Assembly (NCBI GenBank): GCA_045631905.1
Contig: JAZQVO010000009.1
Coordinates: 1 to 5,757 of the forward strand
Direction: 5' to 3'
From: HGM04593 sp045631905
GTDB taxonomy: Bacteria; Bacteroidota; Bacteroidia; Bacteroidales; Bacteroidaceae
DNA: 5,757 bases
Shown here: in pieces, positions 1 to 5,757 of the stretch
Position numbering within the stretch: the stretch's first letter is position 1
Layout of the letters: every line of letters starts with the position of its first letter
Made by a program: the position numbers and the translations under genes
The notes under the pieces: generated by a model
Seen by the model: the letters and a program-made list of their open reading frames with translations, nothing else
The model's database searches: none
Told to the model about the DNA's origin: nothing

Positions 1-1
1 C

Positions 2-544
2 GAAGGTAATATGCCCGGCGACAGCACAATGAACGCCCCCGAGCTCTCCTCGACCGACAACATCTCCATAGTAACTACAGAGCTAGAAAAACAATTTGCC
101 GCAGAATTCGAGGAGCGCGAGAAATACAACCTCACCTCCCACGCAACAAGCGTAGGAGCACTGCAGGAACTTAACCTCTACCGCCCGTCACGCGGCATAA
201 TCATTAAAGGATTCAACCCTCTGGATAAACATTACGGCATAGACATAGCCGAGAACCCCGGCGAAAGCGTGCTTGCCATACACGAAGGCACAGTAATTAT
301 GAGCGACTACACCGCCAACGATGGTTACACAATTGCCATACAGCACAAGGAGAACCTTATTTCGGTCTACAGGAACTGTTCACGCCTGCTGAAAGGAGTC
401 GGCGACAAGGTTAATGCCGGAGAGGTCATAGCCTCGCTCGGAAAAGGCGGGGAGAATAGCAACAATATTCTAAAACCTTATCTGCATTTTGAATTATGGC
501 ACAGAGGAAAAGCCCTCGACCCCAATATATACATAGCATTTTAG
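2..544 (+). CDS. M23/LytM-domain protein, 3' part, probably catalytically degenerate
   Basis: The reading frame is open to the left edge, so the true start lies outside the window; ATG at 11 is probably internal. The family copy next to dxr in Bacteroidetes is, as I recall it, roughly 300 residues with an N-terminal membrane anchor, so about the last 60% is seen here. Numbering from the ATG at 11, residues 22-40 are a charged, coiled-coil-like segment (EKQFAAEFEEREKYN) and residues 57-177 are the LytM domain. Zinc ligands are present: H74 and D78 in KHYGIDIA, and H159 in YLHFELW. The two catalytic histidines of active LytM enzymes are replaced: N122 stands where YxH is usual (VYRNC), and Y157 replaces the first His of the HxH motif. 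M23 enzymes cut peptidoglycan cross-bridges; degenerate relatives such as EnvC and NlpD instead activate amidases. I infer a non-enzymatic or regulatory wall role. The stop is TAG, 13 bases before dxr. Confidence 0.88.
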   Translation, partial: EGNMPGDSTMNAPELSSTDNISIVTTELEKQFAAEFEEREKYNLTSHATSVGALQELNLYRPSRGIIIKGFNPLDKHYGIDIAENPGESVLAIHEGTVIMSDYTANDGYTIAIQHKENLISVYRNCSRLLKGVGDKVNAGEVIASLGKGGENSNNILKPYLHFELWHRGKALDPNIYIAF

Positions 545-557
545 CCCAACAAACAAT

Positions 558-1718
558 ATGGAAAGCGCAAAGAAAAAACAAATAGCAATATTAGGCTCTA
601 CAGGTTCTATAGGCACACAGACACTGCAAGTAGTAGAGGAGCACCCCGAACGTTTCGAGGTATATGCAATAACAGCAAACACCCGCGTAAACGAACTCAT
701 CGAACAAGCCCGTAAGTTCATACCACGCGTAGCCGTGATAGCCGACGAGAGCAAATACGCACAACTGAAAGAGGCTCTCAACGACCTCCCCATACGTGTA
801 TGCGGTGGTTACGAGGCAATCTGCGAGGTGGTTAAGGAGCCCGAGGTTGATGTCGTAGTAACTGCAATGGTGGGATTTTCGGGATTGCGCCCCACCATAG
901 AAGCCATAAAAGCCGGCAAAGAGATTGCTCTTGCCAACAAAGAGACTATGGTGGTAGCCGGTGAACTTGTAAACGCACTCGCTACAGAACACAACGTGCC
1001 CATTCTCCCTGTAGATTCAGAGCACTCGGCAATATTCCAGTGCCTTGCCGGTGAGATGGAAAACAAGGTGGAAAAACTAATACTCACAGCATCGGGAGGC
1101 CCCTTCCGCACCTGGGATATAGCACAGCTTGAGAACGTTACAAAAGAGCAAGCTCTGAAACACCCCAATTGGAGTATGGGAGCAAAGATAACCATCGACT
1201 CAGCCTCTATGATGAATAAAGGTTTCGAGGTTATGGAAGCAAAGTGGCTCTTTGGCGTAGGTGCCGAGGATATTGAGGTTGTAGTACACCCACAGTCGGT
1301 AATACACTCAATGGTACAGTTTGCCGACGGAGCCGTAAAAGCACAGCTCGGCACGCCCGATATGCGCCTGCCCATTATGTACGCACTCTCCTACCCCGAG
1401 CGCCTAACTTCGTCATTCTCGCGCCTCGATTTCGGCACGCTGGGAGAACTAACCTTTGAGAAACCCGATATGGAGAAATTCCCCAACCTGCGCCACGCCT
1501 ACGACGCCCTCTCTATGGGCGGCAACATACCCTGCGTGGTAAACGCAGCAAATGAGGTGTGTGTGGCAGCTTTCCTTGCCGACCGCATACGTTTCAACGA
1601 TATGCCCCACCTTATAGCTCGCGCAATGCAGGAGGCCGACTACATACTTAAACCCACCCTCGACGACTACCTTGCAACAGACCGCGAGGTACGCAAGATG
1701 GTTGAAAGCTGGATTTAA
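558..1718 (+). CDS. dxr: 1-deoxy-D-xylulose 5-phosphate reductoisomerase
   Basis: This cytoplasmic enzyme uses NADPH and a divalent metal to convert DXP to 2-C-methyl-D-erythritol 4-phosphate, the committed step of the MEP isoprenoid pathway and the target of fosmidomycin. The 386 residues are close to the family norm (398 in E. coli). The NADPH-binding glycine motif GSTGSIG is at 13-19 and ALANKE at 124-129. The metal site is in PVDSEHSAIFQ, with D153 and E155 matching E. coli D150 and E152, and E224 (in NKGFEVMEA) matching E231. Substrate contacts are also kept: SGGPF at 179-183, W205 in the flexible loop HPNWSMG, S215, N220 and K221. The C-terminal helical domain is complete. The start at 558 gives the usual short lead before the Rossmann strand. 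All key residues are intact, so activity is expected. It follows the LytM-domain gene by 13 bases and precedes rseP by 30, an order common in Bacteroidetes. Confidence 0.98.
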   Translation: MESAKKKQIAILGSTGSIGTQTLQVVEEHPERFEVYAITANTRVNELIEQARKFIPRVAVIADESKYAQLKEALNDLPIRVCGGYEAICEVVKEPEVDVVVTAMVGFSGLRPTIEAIKAGKEIALANKETMVVAGELVNALATEHNVPILPVDSEHSAIFQCLAGEMENKVEKLILTASGGPFRTWDIAQLENVTKEQALKHPNWSMGAKITIDSASMMNKGFEVMEAKWLFGVGAEDIEVVVHPQSVIHSMVQFADGAVKAQLGTPDMRLPIMYALSYPERLTSSFSRLDFGTLGELTFEKPDMEKFPNLRHAYDALSMGGNIPCVVNAANEVCVAAFLADRIRFNDMPHLIARAMQEADYILKPTLDDYLATDREVRKMVESWI

Positions 1719-1748
1719 TTTTCACGAATAAATTTATATATACACAAG

Positions 1749-3068
1749 ATGGAAGTATTTTTTATACGAGCGTTGCAGTTGATTATGGCACTGAGCCTTT
1801 TGGTGCTGATACACGAATTCGGACACTTTATTTTCTCAAGAATATTCAAGGTGAGAGTAGAAAAATTCTACCTTTTCTTCGACTGGGGTTTCTCGCTCTT
1901 TAAGTGGAAACCCAAAAACAGCGAAACAGAATACGGAGTAGGCTGGATACCTCTCGGTGGTTACTGCAAGATATCGGGCATGATTGACGAGTCTATGGAT
2001 ACCGAGCAGATGAAACAACCGCCTCAGCCATGGGAGTTCCGCACAAAACCCGCATGGCAACGCCTGTTTATAATGATAGGCGGAGTACTCTTCAACTTCA
2101 TTCTTGCCATGTTCATATACTCAATGATAATGTTCACATGGGGCGAGAGCTACACCGATATTCGCAAAGCAACATATGGCATGGAGTTCAACGAGAACGC
2201 CAAATCACTTGGTTTCGTCGATGGCGATATCATTCAGAGCGTAGACGGCAACGAGGTAGAACGATATAACGTAGACCTGCTGCGCGCGATAGCCGACGGC
2301 AAAGAGGTAGCAGTACTACGTAACGGCCAAGAGGCCACCGTGGATATACCCGAAGAGTTCGGTCTGCTCGACATGGGCAAGGAGACACCTTTCATGCAGT
2401 ATCGCATACCCGCTGTGATAGACAGCATAATACCCTCTTCGGCCGCACAGCTTGCCGGCATACAAAAAGGCGATAGCGTCATAAGCATAGGTGGCAACGC
2501 AATAACATCGTGGAACACACTCATGGCAACTATGCAAAAGATACAGGAGAGCGCAACCCGCACATTCGATGTTGTGGTAGTACGCGACACACTTGTAACA
2601 CTCACGGCAACGGTCGATGAGACATATAAATTAGGAATAACACCCCGCCCGCTCAACTACACCGTGAAACACGACGAGTATGGCTTCTTTGCATCGTTCC
2701 CCGCCGGAATATCATATGGCTGGCGAGTGCTCAAAGGGTATGTCAGCGACTTCAAATACCTCTTCTCGAGCGAGGGGGCACAGTCGGTTGGCATGTTTGG
2801 AACCATAGGTAGCATGTTCCCTCCGATGTGGGACTGGCACCAATTTTGGTTAATGACAGCCATGCTGTCGCTCATTCTCGCAGTGATGAACATTCTGCCC
2901 ATACCTGCACTCGACGGCGGTCATGTAGTGTTCCTGCTCATTGAGGTTATCACAGGCAAGAAACCAAGCGACAAGGTACTCGAATATGCCCAGATGGTGG
3001 GTATGCTTATCCTCCTCGGCCTCTTTATTCTTGCAACATACAACGATGCGATGCGTTTTATCTTCTAA
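1749..3068 (+). CDS. rseP: RIP metalloprotease RseP (site-2 protease family)
   Basis: This is an inner-membrane zinc protease that cuts transmembrane segments, typically of anti-sigma factors or leftover signal peptides. At 439 residues it is close to the E. coli length (450). The first membrane helix (about 4-28) carries HEFGH at 22-26, giving zinc ligands H22 and H26 and catalytic E23. A glycine-rich membrane re-entrant hairpin lies at about 62-78 (GWIPLGGYCKISGM). Helix 2 is about 104-129. Two PDZ domains follow: the first includes GFVDGDIIQSVDG (155-167), the second about 218-305 includes AGIQKGDSVISIGG (236-249). Helix 3 (about 366-388) runs into the NxxPxPxxDG motif at 381-390, with D389 as the third zinc ligand. 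The last helix is about 414-432. The lead before the ATG is AT-rich (1719-1748) with no convincing promoter. No anti-sigma factor or DegS-like site-1 protease lies in the window, so the substrate cannot be read from context. No defect seen. Confidence 0.97.
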   Translation: MEVFFIRALQLIMALSLLVLIHEFGHFIFSRIFKVRVEKFYLFFDWGFSLFKWKPKNSETEYGVGWIPLGGYCKISGMIDESMDTEQMKQPPQPWEFRTKPAWQRLFIMIGGVLFNFILAMFIYSMIMFTWGESYTDIRKATYGMEFNENAKSLGFVDGDIIQSVDGNEVERYNVDLLRAIADGKEVAVLRNGQEATVDIPEEFGLLDMGKETPFMQYRIPAVIDSIIPSSAAQLAGIQKGDSVISIGGNAITSWNTLMATMQKIQESATRTFDVVVVRDTLVTLTATVDETYKLGITPRPLNYTVKHDEYGFFASFPAGISYGWRVLKGYVSDFKYLFSSEGAQSVGMFGTIGSMFPPMWDWHQFWLMTAMLSLILAVMNILPIPALDGGHVVFLLIEVITGKKPSDKVLEYAQMVGMLILLGLFILATYNDAMRFIF

Positions 3069-3075
3069 ACAAACA

Positions 3076-4269
3076 ATGAAAACACTGCTTTACCCACTGT
3101 TGGCAATTACAATATCGGCTTGCGCCTCACAAAAGGGCGCAAGCAACACCGATGCCACAGCTAAGGCCGACAGCACATGCACATTTGCCACCCACCTGTT
3201 CCAAGCGGTAAGCCAAACAGCTCAAGAGGAGAACTACTGCATCTCCCCGTCAAGCGCAATGTGGGCACTCTCCATGACAGCCAACGGAGCCACAGGAACA
3301 ACGGCACAAGAGATGTACAACGCCATGGGCTACCCCGTGGCAACCGACGAGCGCGAGGCATACAACAACCTGCAACGCACAAATATCGAAGCATTGAGAG
3401 GGAGCGAACAGGCACAAGTAAAGATTGCAAACTCCATCTGGGCGGCCAACGACATAGAGATAAGAAAAGCCTTTGCCGACAACAACGGTAAATACTACGA
3501 TGCAACGGTAAAGAACGTAATATTCAACGAGGCCACCGAAAAGGAGATAAACAGCTGGTGTAGCGATAACACCGAGGGCAAAATAAACTCCATAGTAAAC
3601 AACCTGTCGCCCGACACAAAGATGTTGCTCGTGAACGCACTCTACTTCAAGGCACATTGGGCACACCCCTTCACAAAAGAGGCCACATACAAAGCCCCTT
3701 TCACAAAAGCCGACGGCGAGGTCGTGGAGGTAGATATGATGCAACAGAGCCGTTTCGCCACATACTACGAAGACGACACCATGCAAGCAACCATAAAGCC
3801 CTTTGAGCGTGGCGAGTACTCTATGTTGCTCATTCTCCCCAAAGAGGGCTTCACCGTAACCGATGTTGCCGACAAGCTGGCAAGCTGTTACCACACAACT
3901 TTCTTTAAAGGCAAAGAGTACATGCTCAACCTCCACATGCCCAAGTTCAAGAGCGAGTATGGTACAAGCCTCAAACCCATGCTCAAAAGCATAGGCATAA
4001 AGAGAGCATTCACAAACCGTGCCGAATTTGACAAAATATCAAAGAGGTCGCTGCTCATAGACGATGTCATACAAAAAAGTTATATATCGGTAGACGAAAC
4101 AGGCGCCGAGGCAGCCGCCGTAACAGCCGTGCAGATGGCACTTACAGGCATGCGACCGCAAGAGCGCAAAAACCTGATGCTAAACCGCCCGTTCATATAC
4201 GCAATAACACACAACAAAACAGGCGAGATACTATTTATAGGTAAGGTAGGTAACCCCGCAAAAAATTAA
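3076..4269 (+). CDS. Serpin-family protease inhibitor, lipoprotein
   Basis: Serpins trap serine or cysteine proteases by a suicide mechanism in which the cut reactive loop inserts into the main sheet. The ATG at 3076 is chosen over the longer open frame from 2941 because it yields a lipoprotein signal peptide (MKTLLYPLLAITISAC, lipid Cys16, lipobox ISAC) and leaves 7 bases after rseP. The 397-residue protein shows the family landmarks: the shutter region SPSSAMWALSMTANGA (57-72), NALYFKAHW (187-195), MPKFKSEYGTSLK (288-300), and the C-terminal signature LMLNRPFIYAI (367-377). The hinge is E341-T-G-A-E-A-A-A-V-T-A351, with small residues at P15-P9 as in inhibitory serpins, so I predict an active inhibitor. 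Counting from E341 as P17 places P1 at T357, with L356 the close alternative. No acidic export signal follows Cys16, so I cannot tell whether it faces the periplasm or the cell surface. The nearest described relative in kind is miropin, a lipoprotein serpin of Tannerella forsythia. Codon use is strongly ATA-biased. Confidence 0.96.
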   Translation: MKTLLYPLLAITISACASQKGASNTDATAKADSTCTFATHLFQAVSQTAQEENYCISPSSAMWALSMTANGATGTTAQEMYNAMGYPVATDEREAYNNLQRTNIEALRGSEQAQVKIANSIWAANDIEIRKAFADNNGKYYDATVKNVIFNEATEKEINSWCSDNTEGKINSIVNNLSPDTKMLLVNALYFKAHWAHPFTKEATYKAPFTKADGEVVEVDMMQQSRFATYYEDDTMQATIKPFERGEYSMLLILPKEGFTVTDVADKLASCYHTTFFKGKEYMLNLHMPKFKSEYGTSLKPMLKSIGIKRAFTNRAEFDKISKRSLLIDDVIQKSYISVDETGAEAAAVTAVQMALTGMRPQERKNLMLNRPFIYAITHNKTGEILFIGKVGNPAKN

Positions 4270-4272
4270 GGA
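4268..4272 (+). promoter_or_regulatory. Possible weak Shine-Dalgarno-like site before the phosphatase
   Basis: AAGGA overlaps the serpin stop codon and ends only 3 bases before the phosphatase ATG at 4276. It is the only purine-rich match of this kind directly before a start in the window. The spacing is shorter than the usual 5-9 bases, and Bacteroidetes rely little on such sites, so it may be chance. The 6-base gap suggests translational coupling with the serpin. Confidence 0.25.
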
Positions 4273-4275
4273 TAT

Positions 4276-5643
4276 ATGAAAAAGATTTTTATTACATTAT
4301 CGATGCTACTCATAACAGTGTGCATCATGGGCCGAGGCCCCAAATACATCTTTTATTTTATAGGCGACGGCATGGGCCCCTCGCACGTACTCGGAACAGA
4401 GCTCTATTTGGGCGAGCAAGCGGGCAAGATAGGTCGTCCCCAACCCCTATGCTTCACCAGCTTCCCCTACTCGGCATTTGTAACAACCTTTTCGGCAAGT
4501 AACGGAGTAACCGACTCGGCGGCATCGGGCACAGCACTCGCAACAGGACACAAAACAAACAACGGACACATAGGCACAGCACCCGACGGCAGCCCCGTGT
4601 ACAGCGTGGCATACGCCGCCAAAGAGAGCGGTTTCGCTGTGGGTGTAGCCACCACCGTGTGCATAAACCATGCAACACCGGGCGCATTCTATGCACACAA
4701 CAACAGCCGTAACAACTACCACGACATAGCGCAAGAGATGCTCACAGCCGGCTACGACTTTTATGCAGGTGGCGATGCCAAATGCAACGAAGAGCAACGT
4801 ACAGCCCTATACGCAAAAGCCAAAGAGCAAGGCTACACCATCGCACGCGGTTACGACGACTACATCGCCAAGGCCGACGATGCAAAGAAGATGATGCTTT
4901 ATCAAAAGAACATAAGCGAGGGACTACCCTACACCATAGACCGCACCGAGGAGGACCTCACCCTCGCACAGATAACCGAGGCAGCCATAGACTTCCTCAA
5001 AGAGAAAAGCAAAAAAGGGTTCTTCCTCATGGTCGAAGGAGGCAAGATTGATTACGCATCGCACAGCGACGATGCCGCCACCATGTTCAACGAGGTTCTC
5101 GACTTTAACGCCGCCATAGCCGAAGCCCTGGAATTTTACAAGAAACATAAAAACGAGACACTAATCATCGTTACAGCCGACCACGAGACAGGCGGTCTTG
5201 TACTCGGATACAGCGGAGCCTATGCACTCAACCTCAAAGCCCTCGCCAACCAAAAGGTGAGCGAAGACAAGCTAAAAGAGATTATGCGCACCAAGGCCAT
5301 GCAACGCATGCCTCTGCGCTGGGAAGAGATGCAGAACACCATAGCCGAAAACACCGGCCTGTGGAGAGAGCTCAAACCAAGCAAGAGCGAGGAGCAAAAG
5401 ATGAAACAGCTCTTCGAAGAGGGCGAGAGCAACCCCCAGAAACGTGTTGAGAAGTTCGAGGCTATTGCCACCGTTGCCAAAAACGCCGTAAACCGCATAG
5501 CACTCGTGAGCTGGGCAGGCCCCAACCACTCGGGCACCTTCGTACCCCTGTTTGCCATAGGCAAGGAGGCCGATAAGTTCCATGGCATCATCGACAACAC
5601 CGATATTCCCAAAATAATAAAGAAGGTAGCCAAGTATAAATAA
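4276..5643 (+). CDS. Alkaline phosphatase, PhoA family, exported
   Basis: This enzyme hydrolyses phosphate monoesters outside the cytoplasm using two zinc ions and usually one magnesium. Residues 1-19 form a signal peptide (MKKIFITLSMLLITVCIMG); Cys16 is preceded by Val, a poor lipobox, so signal peptidase I cleavage is more likely than lipid attachment. The catalytic set is complete by motif comparison with E. coli PhoA: D31 in IGDGMG (D51), D80 and nucleophile S81 in VTDSAASGTA (D101, S102), T134 (T155), R145 in HNNSR (R166), E254, D259 and H263 in VEGGKIDYASH (E322, D327, H331), D302-H303 in TADHETGG (D369-H370), and H418 in GPNHSG (H412). H132 and Y260 stand at E. coli D153 and K328, positions that affect magnesium binding and turnover. 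Residues about 315-405 are a charged, mostly helical stretch between the DH and final His motifs. At 455 residues it is full length (E. coli 471). No Pho-box-like control is visible; its place after the serpin suggests co-transcription. Confidence 0.96.
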   Translation: MKKIFITLSMLLITVCIMGRGPKYIFYFIGDGMGPSHVLGTELYLGEQAGKIGRPQPLCFTSFPYSAFVTTFSASNGVTDSAASGTALATGHKTNNGHIGTAPDGSPVYSVAYAAKESGFAVGVATTVCINHATPGAFYAHNNSRNNYHDIAQEMLTAGYDFYAGGDAKCNEEQRTALYAKAKEQGYTIARGYDDYIAKADDAKKMMLYQKNISEGLPYTIDRTEEDLTLAQITEAAIDFLKEKSKKGFFLMVEGGKIDYASHSDDAATMFNEVLDFNAAIAEALEFYKKHKNETLIIVTADHETGGLVLGYSGAYALNLKALANQKVSEDKLKEIMRTKAMQRMPLRWEEMQNTIAENTGLWRELKPSKSEEQKMKQLFEEGESNPQKRVEKFEAIATVAKNAVNRIALVSWAGPNHSGTFVPLFAIGKEADKFHGIIDNTDIPKIIKKVAKYK

Positions 5644-5657
5644 CCAAGAGAGCCTAC

Positions 5658-5757
5658 CCTGCTCTCACCCACTTGACACCCGGACAAACCAAAAAGGCAA
5701 CCGCTCATGAGCGGTTGCCTTTTTGGTTTGTCCGGGTGTCAAGTGGGTGAGAGCAGG
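5658..5757. repeat. Perfect 100-base palindrome (50-base arms, no spacer) at the window end
   Basis: Bases 5708-5757 are the exact reverse complement of 5658-5707, with the centre between 5707 and 5708 (TCA|TGA). The left arm begins CCTGCTCTCACCC and the right arm ends GGGTGAGAGCAGG at the last base of the window. Only the inner 34 bases are explained by the terminator; the outer 33 bases on each side (5658-5690 and 5725-5757) have no need to match. Symmetry may continue past the edge. Either this is a true long inverted repeat or the right arm is a fold-back copy of the left arm made in library preparation or assembly. I favour the second. Confidence 0.97.
5691..5724 (+). terminator. Intrinsic terminator, potentially bidirectional
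   Basis: A GC-rich stem, 5696-5707 paired with 5708-5719 (GGCAACCGCT... / ...AGCGGTTGCC, with CATG at the tip), is preceded by five A (5691-5695) and followed by five T (5720-5724). This is the form of a Rho-independent terminator that could work from either side. It starts about 50 bases after the phosphatase stop and is the only terminator seen, so it fits the end of the whole five-gene transcript. The perfect symmetry outside the stem is described as a separate feature. Confidence 0.8.

Noticed and set aside
11..13. ATG at 11 as the true start of the LytM-domain gene
   Set aside because: The frame is open to the window edge with no stop, and the protein would lack the N-terminal membrane anchor expected for this Bacteroidetes family, so the gene most likely begins upstream.
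549..557. Shared ACAAACAAT before dxr and at the serpin start (3069-3077)
   Set aside because: The two copies sit in different registers relative to their start codons and match the general A/C-rich composition of gaps here; no regulatory meaning can be supported.
809..1375. Long minus-strand open frames inside dxr, the serpin and the phosphatase
   Set aside because: They lie wholly within well-conserved plus-strand genes, have low-complexity Cys/Ser/Val-rich translations and match no family I recognise.
1702..1723. Possible Bacteroidetes-type promoter before rseP (TTG at 1702-1704, TAATTTTC at 1716-1723)
   Set aside because: The second element resembles TAnnTTTG, but the spacing of 11 bases is far from the usual ~19-20 and the region is simply AT-rich.
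2941..3075. In-frame upstream extension of the serpin gene (extra 45 residues)
   Set aside because: It lies inside the 3' end of rseP, and the extension has no signal-peptide character. The ATG at 3076 gives a clean lipoprotein signal and normal spacing.
5658..5757. Terminal palindrome as a telomere hairpin, transposon end or phage attachment site
   Set aside because: No transposase, integrase, target duplication or linear-replicon gene is present, and the symmetry centre is an ordinary terminator, so an assembly or fold-back origin is simpler.

Overview
The window looks like a piece of a Bacteroidales chromosome, probably from an uncultured gut-type species. The evidence is the gene order M23/LytM-domain protein, dxr, rseP, which is familiar from Bacteroidetes. 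Other signs are the protein flavour, A-rich start regions mostly without clear Shine-Dalgarno sites, and a miropin-like lipoprotein serpin. Isoleucine is read mainly from ATA (18 of 24 Ile codons in the serpin) although overall base composition is near balanced. I cannot place it below order level.

Layout, all on the + strand: (1) the 3' part of an M23/LytM-domain protein cut by the left window edge (to 544); (2) dxr, the MEP-pathway reductoisomerase (558-1718); (3) rseP, an intramembrane site-2 protease with two PDZ domains (1749-3068); (4) a serpin with a lipoprotein signal peptide and an inhibitory-type hinge (3076-4269); (5) an exported PhoA-family alkaline phosphatase with a complete metal-ligand set (4276-5643); (6) an intrinsic terminator hairpin (about 5691-5724). 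The terminator lies at the centre of a perfect 100-base palindrome (5658-5757) that runs exactly to the end of the window. There is no gene-free stretch over 300 bases.

The gaps between genes are 13, 30, 7 and 6 bases and I see no terminator between them, so the five genes plausibly form one transcript ending at the hairpin. The shared theme is the cell envelope: a LytM-type wall factor, an isoprenoid-precursor enzyme (feeding undecaprenyl phosphate and menaquinone), a membrane protease, an anchored protease inhibitor and a periplasmic or exported phosphatase.

I found no clearly new multi-gene system. The points most worth a second look are the LytM protein that keeps its zinc ligands but lacks both catalytic histidines, the serpin and its reactive loop in an rseP operon, and the exact 100-base terminal palindrome, which may be an assembly or fold-back artefact.
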